This document shows, piece after piece, positions 41,194 through 49,854 of a stretch of 64,000 nucleotides of DNA (position 1 is the first letter of the stretch; each line of letters starts with the position of its first letter). The stretch lies in NCBI RefSeq assembly GCF_039566955.1, contig NZ_CP154796.1, positions 5,766,001-5,830,000 on the forward strand, read 5' to 3'. The notes under the pieces were generated by a model. That model had not been told where the DNA came from, ran no database searches, and saw nothing but the letters and a program-made list of their open reading frames with translations. The translations under genes were made by a program, and so were the position numbers. Source of the stretch: Micromonospora sp. DSM 45708. Lineage in GTDB: Bacteria; Actinomycetota; Actinomycetes; Mycobacteriales; Micromonosporaceae.

Positions 41194-41985
41194 GTGACCG
41201 AGCCGCTGCTCGTCGACCGCACCGACGCCGTCGTCACCCTGACGCTGAACCGCCCCACGGCGATGAACTCGCTCGACGTGGCGCTCAAGGAGGCGCTCCG
41301 GGACGTCCTGGCCGAGCTGGAGACCGACCGCTCCTGCCGGGCGGTCGTGCTGGCCGGCGCGGGCGGCTCGTTCAGCGCCGGGCAGGACCTGCGGGAGCAC
41401 GTGCAGACGCTGGAGTCGGCGGACGCCGACCCGCTCGCCACCGTGCGGGCGCACTACAACCCGATCGCCGCCCGGCTGGCCAACCTGCCCAAGCCGGTGG
41501 TCGCCGCGGTACGCGGAATGGCCGCCGGGGCCGGCGCCTCGCTGGCGTTCCTGGCCGACTTCCGCATCGGCGGCCCGAAGACCCGGTTCCTGATGGCGTT
41601 CGCCGGGGTCGGGCTCGCCGCCGACACCGGCGCGTCCTGGACGCTGCCCCGGCTGGTCGGCCACGCCAAGGCGGTCGAGCTGCTCATGCTCGCCGAGCCG
41701 GTCGGCGCCGAGGACGCCTGCCGGCTGGGCCTGCTCACCCGACTGGTGGACGACGACGAGCAGGTGCTCCCGACCGCGCAGGAGCTGGCCGCCCGGCTCG
41801 CCGCCGGCCCGACCGTCGCGTACGGGGCGATCAAGCGCCAGCTCTCGGTCGCCGACGCCGGCACGCTTGCCGACGCGCTGGCCGCCGAGGCGCAGGCGCA
41901 GGCCATCTGCGGCGGCACCGCCGACCACCGGGCCGCCACGATGGCGTTCGTCAACAAGCAGAAGCCGGTCTTCGAGGGCCGCTGA
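41194..41985 (+). CDS. Enoyl-CoA hydratase/isomerase (PaaG-like)
   Basis: 263 residues. Crotonase fold: VLAGAGGSFSAGQDLREH (oxyanion-hole loop), PVVAAVRGMAAGAGASLAFLADFRIG and LPRLVGHAKAVELLMLAEPVGAEDA. The Asp/Gln positions of the PaaG group (1,2-epoxyphenylacetyl-CoA isomerase) are plausible, but other activities cannot be excluded. It starts 4 nt after the PaaX stop, so cotranscribed. GTG 41194. Confidence 0.92.
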   Translation: MTEPLLVDRTDAVVTLTLNRPTAMNSLDVALKEALRDVLAELETDRSCRAVVLAGAGGSFSAGQDLREHVQTLESADADPLATVRAHYNPIAARLANLPKPVVAAVRGMAAGAGASLAFLADFRIGGPKTRFLMAFAGVGLAADTGASWTLPRLVGHAKAVELLMLAEPVGAEDACRLGLLTRLVDDDEQVLPTAQELAARLAAGPTVAYGAIKRQLSVADAGTLADALAAEAQAQAICGGTADHRAATMAFVNKQKPVFEGR

Positions 41986-41988
41986 GGC

Positions 41989-42612
41989 TCAGTCGTCCTC
42001 CTCCGGGTCCTGGTTGGCCTCGACGCCGAGCACGAACGCCTGCATGGCCAGCTCGTCGCCGGCGGGCGAGACGAACGCCGGCAGCTCACGCGGGCCCAGC
42101 TCCTGCACGTAGGACCAGAAGACCCGGACCGCCTCGGCCCGGGTGGCCGCCTCGATCGGCAGGTCGAGGCTGACCAGCCAGGTGCGCCGGGCCGGCGGCG
42201 GACCGAGCCGGTCGGCGAGCGCCCGCCAGCGCGCCGGGTCGAGCGCGGCGACCGGGCCGTCCGGGGCCGGGCCGTCGACCGGCACCGGCTCGTCGAGCGC
42301 CCGCCGGGTGTACGTCACCACGAGCGCGCCGGCCGCCGGGTCGGACTGCGGGTCGTCCGGGTCTTCCCGGCCCCCGGCGTCGGGGCGCGTCACCCGGCCG
42401 AGCGCCACCAGCCGCAGCGGCTCCTCGACCAGCACCGCCACCCGGTCACCCGGGCGCGGTCGGGCCGCCCCCGGCAACCCGGTCAGCTCCAGCACGTCGT
42501 GGTGCACCAACCGCTCGGCCTGGTAGCGCTCGGCGGGCAGCAGCACCGCCCAGGCACCCGGCGTGGTGTCACCGTCGGTCGTCCCGCTCGTCCGTGGCTC
42601 GGTGTCGGTCAT
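41989..42612 (-). CDS. Conserved hypothetical soluble protein
   Basis: 207 residues. RPRPGDRVAVLVEEPLRLVALGRV suggests a beta-barrel like EVE/ASCH RNA-binding proteins, while later parts are acidic. No named domain is certain. Typical codon usage; 4 nt convergent gap with the enoyl-CoA hydratase. ATG 42612 begins with MTDTEPRTSG. Function unknown. Confidence 0.75.
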   Translation of the reverse strand: MTDTEPRTSGTTDGDTTPGAWAVLLPAERYQAERLVHHDVLELTGLPGAARPRPGDRVAVLVEEPLRLVALGRVTRPDAGGREDPDDPQSDPAAGALVVTYTRRALDEPVPVDGPAPDGPVAALDPARWRALADRLGPPPARRTWLVSLDLPIEAATRAEAVRVFWSYVQELGPRELPAFVSPAGDELAMQAFVLGVEANQDPEEDD

Positions 42613-42637
42613 GCCTCAATCCCATCACGCCGTGTCG

Positions 42638-43222
42638 TCACACCTCGGCCCGGTCACCGCTGGCGTGGCATCCGGCGAGGTGATCGTCCACCATGCCGGT
42701 GGCCTGCATCAACGCGTAGGCGGTGGTCGGGCCGACGAAGCGGAAGCCGCGCTTCTTGAGCGCCTTGGCCATCGCGGTGGACTCCGGGGTGAGCGCCGGC
42801 ACCGAGGCGAACGACCCGGGCCGCGCCGCCCGGGGCGGGGGCGCGAACGACCAGAGCAGCGCGGAGAGGCCCTCGGGCAACGCCAACGCGGCCCGCGCGT
42901 TGGCGACCGCCGCCTCGATCTTGGCCCGGTTGCGGACGATCCCGACGTCGGCCAGCAGCCGGGCCACCTCGGCCTCGCCGAAGCCGGCGACCGACTCGAT
43001 CCGGAACCCGTCGAAGGCGAGCCGGAACGCCGGCCGCTTGCGCAGGATGGTCAGCCAGGACAGGCCGGACTGGAACGCCTCCAGGGTGAGCCGCTCGTAG
43101 AGCGCGTCGTCGCCGTGCAGCGGCCGGCCCCACTCCTCGTCGTGGTAGGCGGCGTAGTCGGGGGTGCTCGCTCCCCAGGCGCAGCGGGGCAGCCCGTCCG
43201 GGCCGGTCACCAGGTCAGTCAC
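42638..43222 (-). CDS. tag: DNA-3-methyladenine glycosylase I
   Basis: 194 residues. Tag signature: RCAWGASTPDYAAYHDEEWGRP with Cys and His zinc ligands, FEAFQSGLSWLTILRKR-like core (LEAFQSGLSWLTILRKRPAF) and the C-terminal VDDHLAGCHAS His/Cys pair. It excises 3-methyladenine from alkylated DNA. Start unsure: GTG 43222 gives the family start; GTG 43231 and 43246 are in frame. No ribosome site is obvious, so leaderless translation is possible. From memory it corresponds to Rv1210. Confidence 0.94.
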   Translation of the reverse strand: MTDLVTGPDGLPRCAWGASTPDYAAYHDEEWGRPLHGDDALYERLTLEAFQSGLSWLTILRKRPAFRLAFDGFRIESVAGFGEAEVARLLADVGIVRNRAKIEAAVANARAALALPEGLSALLWSFAPPPRAARPGSFASVPALTPESTAMAKALKKRGFRFVGPTTAYALMQATGMVDDHLAGCHASGDRAEV

Positions 43223-43270
43223 GTCGCACACGGTAGTGCGGCCCACCGACAGGGTCGACGTGCGCCACCG

Positions 43271-43768
43271 TCAGGGCAGGCGGCCCTGCTCGACCAGCCG
43301 GGCGAACCTCTTCAGCGCCTGGGTCAGGCCGAACTTCGAGCCGGGCCAGAGCACCGGCCAGGCCACCCGGCCCGCCGCCCCGCCCGGCAGGTGGAACCAC
43401 TCGTGCCAGATGACCTGGGTGCGCTCCCGGTCCATCGGGGTGCACCGCAGCACGCCCGGACCGCGCAGCAGCTTGCCGCAGTGCACCACCCCGACCTCGT
43501 AGGGCGCGTCGACACGCACCACCCGCATCTCGTCCCGCAGCACCGCCGGACCGAGCGCGGTGACCGCCTCGACCAGGCTGCCCTCGCCGCCGTCCCCCTC
43601 GACCACCCGGACCGTGGTGAACGGGATCCAGTCGGACTGCCGTTCCCACGCGGTCAGCGCCGCGAAGACGCGTTCCGCCGGCGCGTCGACGATCACCGTG
43701 GCGGTGACCTCGGCGGCACCCGGCTGGGCCGCCTCGGCGAAGCCGGCGGAGCCCTCCGCGCCGGTCAC
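43271..43768 (-). CDS. SRPBCC (polyketide-cyclase/START-like) protein
   Basis: 165 residues. EVTATVIVDAPAERVFAALTAWERQSDWIPFTT is the N-terminal strand-helix of the SRPBCC family, and HEWFHLPGGAAGRVAWPVLWP the C-terminal helix. Members bind hydrophobic ligands, role unknown. The first 18 residues are disordered. Its GTG overlaps the end of the DivIVA-like gene by 4 nt. Confidence 0.88.
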   Translation of the reverse strand: MTGAEGSAGFAEAAQPGAAEVTATVIVDAPAERVFAALTAWERQSDWIPFTTVRVVEGDGGEGSLVEAVTALGPAVLRDEMRVVRVDAPYEVGVVHCGKLLRGPGVLRCTPMDRERTQVIWHEWFHLPGGAAGRVAWPVLWPGSKFGLTQALKRFARLVEQGRLP

Positions 43769-44532
43769 GCCGGCTCCGAGCGGGCCACCGGCCCGCGTTC
43801 CCGGTCGTCCGCGTCGCTCCGGTCCGCGCCCGCGCCGGCCGGCCCGGCGATGATCCCGCCGGCCGGGGACGTGGTGTCCTCGACCGCGGCGGCGGCCGGC
43901 GCCTCCGCCACGCCCGCCTCGGCCGCCCCGGCGCGGGCTCCGGCCATGGCTCCCGGCCGGCTCCCGGCGGGCCGGTCGTCGGCGGGCTGCTCGGCAGCGG
44001 ACCGGTCGGCGGCGGGCTGCTCGGCGGCAGGCCGGTCGGCGGCGGGCTGCTCGGCGGCGGGCTTGTCGAGGGCCGGCGTCGCGGTGGTCTCCGGCTCCGG
44101 CGCCGACAGGTCGATGGTCACCGGAGCGGCGCTCGACGTCTCAAGCCCCGCCTCGCCGGCCCCGGCCCCGGCCGCGACGGCCTCCTCGCGCGCCCGGCGC
44201 AACGCGTCGGCCTCCTCGGTCCGGCCGTCCCGCAGCGCGGCGTTCTCGGCCTCCAGCACGCCGATCAGCTCGGACTTGTAGCCGATGTCGTAGGCGGCCC
44301 GCCGGAGCGCCACGTCGACCTGGGCCATCCGGTATCCGCGCAGCGCGGTGTCGAACCGGACCCCGGTCACGTCCGACTCGTCGAGCGGGCGGCTGCCCGG
44401 CAGCGGCACGGCCCGCCCGTCCGGCTCGGCCGGCACCAGTCCCGGATCCCGCCCGGAGACGAGCACCGTCACTCCGAACACCACTGCCGCGACGGTCAAC
44501 GCGACGACCAAGAGGAGCAGAACCTCACCCAT
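43765..44532 (-). CDS. DivIVA-domain membrane protein
   Basis: 255 residues. One N-terminal transmembrane helix (LLLLVVALTVAAVVFGVTVL), then a short DivIVA-like coiled-coil motif (DVTGVRFDTALRGYRMAQVDVALRR). A long Ala/Pro/Glu disordered tail contains a decapeptide repeat PAAEQPAADR encoded by three 30-bp direct repeats at 43971-44060. From memory it matches Rv1209. Possible role in cell-wall or pole organisation. ATG 44532. Confidence 0.88.
   Translation of the reverse strand: MGEVLLLLVVALTVAAVVFGVTVLVSGRDPGLVPAEPDGRAVPLPGSRPLDESDVTGVRFDTALRGYRMAQVDVALRRAAYDIGYKSELIGVLEAENAALRDGRTEEADALRRAREEAVAAGAGAGEAGLETSSAAPVTIDLSAPEPETTATPALDKPAAEQPAADRPAAEQPAADRSAAEQPADDRPAGSRPGAMAGARAGAAEAGVAEAPAAAAVEDTTSPAGGIIAGPAGAGADRSDADDRERGPVARSEPA
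43971..44060 (-). repeat. Three 30-bp direct repeats in the DivIVA-like gene
   Basis: GGCGGGCTGCTCGGC recurs every 30 bp at 43981, 44011 and 44041 within units of 30 bp. They encode the PAAEQPAADR repeat. In-frame so copy-number change would lengthen the tail without frameshift. Confidence 0.85.
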
Positions 44533-45002
44533 GCAGAGATCGTGGCACGCGGGCCGGGATCGGGCGAGCCCTCCACGGCCTCCGGTCGGCAAAACCCGCG
44601 CTCCCGAGCCGTACCGGTAGCCCCTCGACCGGCCCGCGCACCCGCTCGGCCAGCCGGACCGGCCGACCCCGCGCCGACTCGGCGGCGTGGCGACACCGGC
44701 GCCGCCCGCCCCACCACCTCGCCGAAATGGCGGGACGGCCTGCTCTCGCACGGCAGGCGCTCCGATCCGCCCGCCCGGGCCGGCCCGGGTCCGTTGCCAC
44801 CGCCGCCCGGCTGTCCCGGCTCCGGAAACCTTCCAATGAGATGAGATCAATCTTCCAAATCTCGGGAAATGCGAGGATCTTGGCGAGAAGGTGCCCCCGG
44901 AGGGGCCGTTTCATACCAAGATCTCGGGGCGCCACCGTGCTGCGGTACGACGGTGGGTACGGGGTGACCGGTCGGCAGGGGCGCGGAGACGAGGAGGCGG
45001 GC
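44533..45002 (+). other. 470-nt gap between DivIVA-like and folP2 (scar of gpgS?)
   Basis: No credible gene. The first 290 nt are GC-rich, the next 120 nt (44820-44940) are lower in GC. It contains CTTCCAA direct repeats 22 bp apart (44830 and 44852), two ATCTCGGG occurrences and a promoter-like region. In Mtb (from memory) the gene gpgS lies at this spot; here it is absent. Confidence 0.55.
44830..44858 (+). promoter_or_regulatory. Direct repeats CTTCCAA 22 bp apart
   Basis: CTTCCAA at 44830-44836 and 44852-44858 are separated by two helical turns, as in sites bound by activators. The gene downstream is folP2, starting about 145 nt away. Functional significance is unproven. Confidence 0.4.
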
Positions 45003-45872
45003 ATGACCGGGGTGTTGCGGCTCGGCGGGCGGAGCTTCGCCCCCGGCGAGCTGGTGGTGATGGCGATCGTGAACCGCACCCCGGACTCGTTCTTCGACCG
45101 GGGTGCCACGTTCGCCCAGGACAGCGCGCTGCGGGCGGTCGAGCGGGCGGTGACCGAGGGCGCGGAGATCGTCGACATCGGCGGGGTGAAGGCCGGGCCC
45201 GGCGACGAGGTGGACGTGACCGAGGAGATCCGGCGCACGGTGGACACCATCGCCGCGGTCCGGGCCGCCTTTCCCGACGTGGTCGTCTCGATCGACACCT
45301 GGCGGGCGGAGGTGGCGGTGGAGGCGGTCGCGGCCGGCGCGGACCTGCTCAACGACACCTGGTCGGGGGCGGACCCGGCGCTGGCCCGGGTCGCCGCGGC
45401 GACCGGCGCCGGCCTGGTCTGCTCGCACGCCGGCGGCCTGGCCCCACGGACCCGGCCGCACCGGGCGGCCTTCGACGACGTGGTGACCGACGTGCTCGAC
45501 ACCGTCACCGGGCTGGCGGAACGCGCGGCCGGGCTGGGGGTACGCCGGGACGGCATCCTGATCGACCCGGCGCACGACTTCGGCAAGAACACCCGGCACT
45601 CGCTGGAGATCACCCGACGGCTGGCCGAGCTGACCGGCACCGGCTGGCCGCTGCTGGTGGCGCTGTCGAACAAGGACTTCGTCGGCGAGACGCTGGACCT
45701 GCCGGTGCCCGAACGGCTGGAGGGGACGCTCGCCGCCACCGCGGTCTCGGCCTGGCTCGGCGCCCGGGTGTTCCGCGCGCACCAGGTCCGCCCGACCCGT
45801 CGGGTGCTGGACATGGTGGCGTCGATCCGGGGGGACCGGCCGCCGGCGGCGACCCGGCGCGGGCTGGCCTAG
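45003..45872 (+). CDS. folP2: FolP2-type dihydropteroate synthase homologue
   Basis: 289 residues. TIM-barrel: VMAIVNRTPDSFFDRGATF (pterin loop), VSIDTWRAEVAVEAVAAGADLLNDTWSG and LIDPAHDFGKN at the C-terminal side. This closely resembles the Mtb FolP2 (Rv1207) as I remember it; FolP2 of mycobacteria lacks dihydropteroate synthase activity, so the true role is open. ATG 45003 has GAGGAGG 5 nt upstream. Alternative GTG at 44964 adds 13 residues. Confidence 0.94.
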   Translation: MTGVLRLGGRSFAPGELVVMAIVNRTPDSFFDRGATFAQDSALRAVERAVTEGAEIVDIGGVKAGPGDEVDVTEEIRRTVDTIAAVRAAFPDVVVSIDTWRAEVAVEAVAAGADLLNDTWSGADPALARVAAATGAGLVCSHAGGLAPRTRPHRAAFDDVVTDVLDTVTGLAERAAGLGVRRDGILIDPAHDFGKNTRHSLEITRRLAELTGTGWPLLVALSNKDFVGETLDLPVPERLEGTLAATAVSAWLGARVFRAHQVRPTRRVLDMVASIRGDRPPAATRRGLA

Positions 45873-45873
45873 G

Positions 45874-46251
45874 TCAGGCCCAGCGCAGGACGCCGCGCCG
45901 CCAGGCGTAGAGGATGCCGAGCGCCACGATCGCCACGAACACGCCCATCTCCGCCACCGTGGTCGCCCCGAAGCCGGGCCGGTCGAAGACCAGCGCCCAC
46001 GGGAAGAGGAAGACCGCCTCCACCGCGAAGAGGACGTAGAGATAGGCGTAGACGTAGTAGCGGATCTGCATCTGGGCCCAGTCGCCACCGACCGGGTCGA
46101 GCCCGCACTCGTACGTGGCCCGCTTGCCCCACGGCTCCGCCGGTCGGGCCGGACGTAACATCCGGTTCGCCGAGAACGCCGTCACGAAGAAGAGCACGGC
46201 AGCGAGCAGCAGCAGACCGAGCGTGGCGTACGAGCCGAGGTATCCGGTCAC
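45874..46251 (-). CDS. nuoA: Stand-alone NADH-quinone oxidoreductase subunit A
   Basis: 125 residues, three transmembrane helices. The NuoA signature YECGLDPVGGDWAQMQIRYYVYAYLYVLFAVEAVFLFPWAL is present (YECGLDPVGG is the conserved loop). It is the only nuo gene in the window and no other subunit is adjacent, so it is a lone paralogue or a dispersed subunit. GTG 46251. Convergent with folP2. Confidence 0.92.
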   Translation of the reverse strand: MTGYLGSYATLGLLLLAAVLFFVTAFSANRMLRPARPAEPWGKRATYECGLDPVGGDWAQMQIRYYVYAYLYVLFAVEAVFLFPWALVFDRPGFGATTVAEMGVFVAIVALGILYAWRRGVLRWA

Positions 46252-46294
46252 GCCCCGGAGCGTACCGGTCCCGCCGAATCGTCTCGGACACGTT

Positions 46295-46304
46295 ACGAAT
46301 TCGT
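46295..46304. promoter_or_regulatory. ACGAATTCGT palindrome upstream of the surface protein
   Basis: A perfect 10-bp palindrome with low-GC flanks, 75 nt before the ATG at 46379 and 44 nt from the nuoA start. It may be a promoter or regulator site shared by the two divergent genes. Confidence 0.3.
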
Positions 46305-46378
46305 TTCCTGTGGGGACTAGTGCCGGATGGCAACGGTCCCCGAATAATGAGACCTCTTGACACGTCCCCGGAGGACAG

Positions 46379-47809
46379 ATGACCCGCCCCCGCGTCCGGC
46401 CTGCCCAACGGGTCACGCCTCGCCGTACCCTCGCGTTGTTCGCGCCCGCGCTGATCGCCGCGACCGCGGCGGTCGCCGTGGTGGCACCGGGGTGGGCCGC
46501 GGTCACCCCCGCCGCCGCGGCCGGGGTGGTCCGGGTGGCCGACCCGGGCCCGCCGGGCGACCCGGGCGGCGATCCCGGCGGCGACCCGACCGAGCCGACG
46601 CCGACCGGGGACGCGACGAGCACCGCGCCGGCCCCGACCAGCGCGCCGCCGACCGAGCCGGCCCCGCCGCCCACCACGCCCCCGGCGCCGGTCGACACCA
46701 CCCCGACGACGACCACGCCGACGACGGCGCCGATCACCATGCCGCCGACCACCGGCGCGCCCGCCACCACCACGTCCCCGCCGCCGGTCGTGCAGCCCCC
46801 GCCGCCGCCGCGGACCCAGCCGGCGGGCGGGCCGCTGGGCGTGCAGGTCGGCACCGACGACCTGGTGCTGACGCCGGCCTACTGGAACGCCGACAGCACG
46901 GTGGCCGCGCTGCGGGTGACGGTGACCAACACCGGTGGGCGGGAGGAGGAGATCAGCCTCGGCTACACGTTGCCGGCCGGGCTGGTCGACGGCGGCACGC
47001 CGGGCTGCGTCGCTGCCGGCGGCGGCAACCACCGCTGCGGCGGCTGGACCGTCGCGCCCGGCGCCCGGTTCAGCGCCACCATCCGGGTCCGGGTCGACGG
47101 GGAGGCCTGGCGGACCATGCCGCTGAGCGGGTCGGTCCAGGTCACCGCCGTCGCGCCCGGGGTCACCGGAGCGGCGTACGACGACGAGGGCTTCGCCGTG
47201 CTGTTCCCGCCCGGCCCGCCGGTGCCCGGCATCGCGCTCCGCGCCGACGAGGTCCTCTTCGACATCAGCGGCGCACCGAGCACGCTCACCGTCCGGCTGG
47301 GCAACACCGGCGAGGTGGACGCCGCCGGGCGGGTGGAGGTGCTCCTTCCCGCCGGGGTGACGGTGGGCGACGCGGGCAACGGCTGCGCCCCGGCGGCCCC
47401 GGACCGGACCCGGTGCGAGCTGGGCACGCTGCCGGCCGGCCGGACCGCCACCCTGCGCCTGCCGGTGTCCGCGTCGGCGGAGGCCCAGCGGATGGCCCCG
47501 CTCGCCGGCGCGGTGATCGGCCGGTTGGACCCGCGCAGCGGGCGGGACCGGCAGGTGCAGATGAGCTTCCGGATCAGCGCGGCGGCGGCGCAGTCCACCC
47601 CGTTGGCCGGGGCGCCGGCGCCGACCGGTTCTCAGGGAGTGCTGACTGCGTCCGAGCGGTCCGGTTCCGACGACGGCCCGGCGCGGGGGATCGCGATTGC
47701 CTTGATCATCATGTCGGGGCTGCTCGTCGTGTTCGCGTTGACGCTGGCCACGCGCTCGCTGCGACGCCGCAGCGACATCACCGTGCCGAAGCCGACCACG
47801 GAGCAGTGA
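46379..47809 (+). CDS. Secreted, C-terminally anchored surface protein
   Basis: 476 residues. An N-terminal signal peptide (RTLALFAPALIAATAAVAVV, then AAAA cleavage region) is followed by a Thr/Pro-rich stalk of about 100 residues. Two beta-sandwich-like domains follow (LRVTVTNTGGREEEISLGYTLP; TLTVRLGNTGEVDAAGRVEVLLP). A C-terminal transmembrane helix (IAIALIIMSGLLVVFALTLA) with RSLRRR tail anchors it. Such DUF11-like domains occur in cell-wall proteins. ATG 46379 has GGAGG 4 nt upstream. Function unknown, probably adhesion or envelope. Confidence 0.88.
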   Translation: MTRPRVRPAQRVTPRRTLALFAPALIAATAAVAVVAPGWAAVTPAAAAGVVRVADPGPPGDPGGDPGGDPTEPTPTGDATSTAPAPTSAPPTEPAPPPTTPPAPVDTTPTTTTPTTAPITMPPTTGAPATTTSPPPVVQPPPPPRTQPAGGPLGVQVGTDDLVLTPAYWNADSTVAALRVTVTNTGGREEEISLGYTLPAGLVDGGTPGCVAAGGGNHRCGGWTVAPGARFSATIRVRVDGEAWRTMPLSGSVQVTAVAPGVTGAAYDDEGFAVLFPPGPPVPGIALRADEVLFDISGAPSTLTVRLGNTGEVDAAGRVEVLLPAGVTVGDAGNGCAPAAPDRTRCELGTLPAGRTATLRLPVSASAEAQRMAPLAGAVIGRLDPRSGRDRQVQMSFRISAAAAQSTPLAGAPAPTGSQGVLTASERSGSDDGPARGIAIALIIMSGLLVVFALTLATRSLRRRSDITVPKPTTEQ

Positions 47810-48006
47810 GCCGCGCGGCGCGGTGATCTCGATTACGGTCGACGGTACTAACCGCCCCGAAGTGGGGCATACAGCAGCCCGATCGGATCTCACCCGTCGG
47901 ACCGCCACCAAGGCGGCCCTAACCGTCCGACGTAGGCTCTGACGGTGAGAAACGGAGCGGGCCGCGTCGGCGAGGGCGACGGCGCTCAGCGAAGCGAGGT
48001 GCGGGC

Positions 48007-49854
48007 GTGACCAAGCAGATCCGTCAACTGGACCGGGTGGTCATCCGGTTCGCCGGCGACTCCGGCGACGGCATGCAGCTCACCGGCGACCGGTTCACCT
48101 CGGAGACGGCACAGTTGGGCAACGACATCTCCACGTTGCCCAACTTCCCGGCCGAGATCCGCGCGCCCGCCGGCACGCTGCCGGGCGTGTCGAGCTTCCA
48201 GGTGCACTTCGCCGACTACGACATCCTGACCCCCGGCGACGCGCCGAACGTGCTGGTGGCGATGAACCCGGCCGCGCTCAAGGCCAACCTGGCCGACCTG
48301 CCGCGCGGGGCGGACATCATCGTCAACACCGACGAGTTCACCCGCCGCAACCTGGCCAAGGTCGGCTACGCGACCAGCCCGTTGGACGACGACTCGCTCG
48401 CCGGCTACGCGGTGCACCCGGTCGCGCTCACCTCGATGACGGTCGGCGCGCTGGCCGAGCTGACGGTGTCCAAGAAGGACGCCGAGCGGGCCAAGAACAT
48501 GTTCGCGCTCGGGCTGCTGAGCTGGATGTACTCCCGCCCGTACGAGTCGACGCTGCGGTTCCTGGAGCGCAAGTTCGCCCGCCGGCCGGAGCTGGTGGCG
48601 GCGAACGTGGCCGCGTTCCGGGCCGGCTGGAACTTCGGCGAGACCACCGAGGACTTCTCCGTCCGGTACGAGGTCAAGCCGGCGAAGATGCCGCCCGGCA
48701 CGTACCGCAACATCACCGGCAACGCGGCGCTGTCGCTGGGCCTGGTGGCCGCCGGGGTGCGCTCCGGGCTGCCGGTGTTCCTCGGCGCCTACCCGATCAC
48801 CCCGGCCTCGGACATCCTGCACGAGCTGAGCAAGCACAAGAAGTTCGGCGTGGTCACCATGCAGGCCGAGGACGAGATCGCCGCGGTCGGCGCGGCGCTG
48901 GGCGCGTCGTACGGCGGCTCGCTCGGCATCACCACCACCAGCGGGCCGGGCGTGGCGCTGAAGAGCGAGACGATCTCCCTGGCGGTGGCGCTGGAGCTGC
49001 CGCTGGTCATCGTCGACGTGCAGCGGGCCGGGCCGTCCACCGGCATGCCCACCAAGACCGAGCAGGCCGACCTGAACATGGCCCTGTACGGCCGGCACGG
49101 CGAGGCACCGGTCGCGGTGATCGCGCCGAAGTCGCCGTCGGACTGCTTCCACGCCGCGCTGGAGGCGGCGCGGATCGCGCTGACCTACCGCACGCCGGTC
49201 ATCCTGCTCTCCGACAACTACGTGGCGAACGGCTCCGAGCCGTGGCTGCTGCCGGACGTGGAGTCCCTGCCCGACCTGCGGGTCGAGTTCGCCACCCGGC
49301 CCAACGGCGAGGACGGCACCACGTTCCTGCCCTACCTGCGTGACGCGCAGACGCTGGCCCGCCCGTGGGCGGTGCCCGGCACGCCGGGGCTGGAGCACCG
49401 GATCGGCGGTCTGGAGAAGGCCGACAAGACCGGCGACATCTCGTACGACCCGGCGAACCACGACTTCATGGTCCGGACCCGGGCGGCCCGGATCGAGACG
49501 ATCCCGGTGCCGGACGTCGAGGTGGAGGATCCGGACGGCGACGCCCGGGTGCTGGTGCTCGGCTGGGGCTCGACGTACGGCCCGATCGGCGCGGCCTGCC
49601 GGGGGTTGCGTCAGCGCGGGCTGCCGGTGGCCCAGGCGCACCTGCGGCACCTGTCCCCGATGCCGGCCAACCTCGGCGAGGTGCTGCGCTCCTACGAGCG
49701 GGTGGTCGTTCCCGAGATGAACCTCGGCCAGCTCGCCCACGTGATCCGGGCGAAGTACCTGGTCGACGCGATCGGCTACAACCAGGTCCGCGGCCTGCCG
49801 TTCACCGCCGCGGAGCTGGAGACGATGCTGGAAGAGGTCCTGAAGAATGTCTGA
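48007..49854 (+). CDS. korA: 2-oxoacid:ferredoxin oxidoreductase subunit alpha
   Basis: 615 residues, gamma-alpha fusion type. The gamma part is N-terminal (VVIRFAGDSGDGMQLTGDRF), the pyrophosphate/substrate part follows (GAYPITPASDILHEL). It oxidises 2-oxoglutarate (or similar 2-oxoacid) to acyl-CoA with ferredoxin reduction, replacing or supplementing 2-oxoglutarate dehydrogenase in the TCA cycle. GTG 48007. Overlaps korB by 8 nt. Confidence 0.95.
   Translation: MTKQIRQLDRVVIRFAGDSGDGMQLTGDRFTSETAQLGNDISTLPNFPAEIRAPAGTLPGVSSFQVHFADYDILTPGDAPNVLVAMNPAALKANLADLPRGADIIVNTDEFTRRNLAKVGYATSPLDDDSLAGYAVHPVALTSMTVGALAELTVSKKDAERAKNMFALGLLSWMYSRPYESTLRFLERKFARRPELVAANVAAFRAGWNFGETTEDFSVRYEVKPAKMPPGTYRNITGNAALSLGLVAAGVRSGLPVFLGAYPITPASDILHELSKHKKFGVVTMQAEDEIAAVGAALGASYGGSLGITTTSGPGVALKSETISLAVALELPLVIVDVQRAGPSTGMPTKTEQADLNMALYGRHGEAPVAVIAPKSPSDCFHAALEAARIALTYRTPVILLSDNYVANGSEPWLLPDVESLPDLRVEFATRPNGEDGTTFLPYLRDAQTLARPWAVPGTPGLEHRIGGLEKADKTGDISYDPANHDFMVRTRAARIETIPVPDVEVEDPDGDARVLVLGWGSTYGPIGAACRGLRQRGLPVAQAHLRHLSPMPANLGEVLRSYERVVVPEMNLGQLAHVIRAKYLVDAIGYNQVRGLPFTAAELETMLEEVLKNV

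Noticed and set aside
44542..44844. 100-codon ORF in the folP2 upstream gap.
   Set aside because: Pro/Arg-rich, no homology and no ribosome site.
45869..47911. A 680-codon minus-strand frame.
   Set aside because: Mirror of the surface protein gene; low-complexity Arg/Gly.
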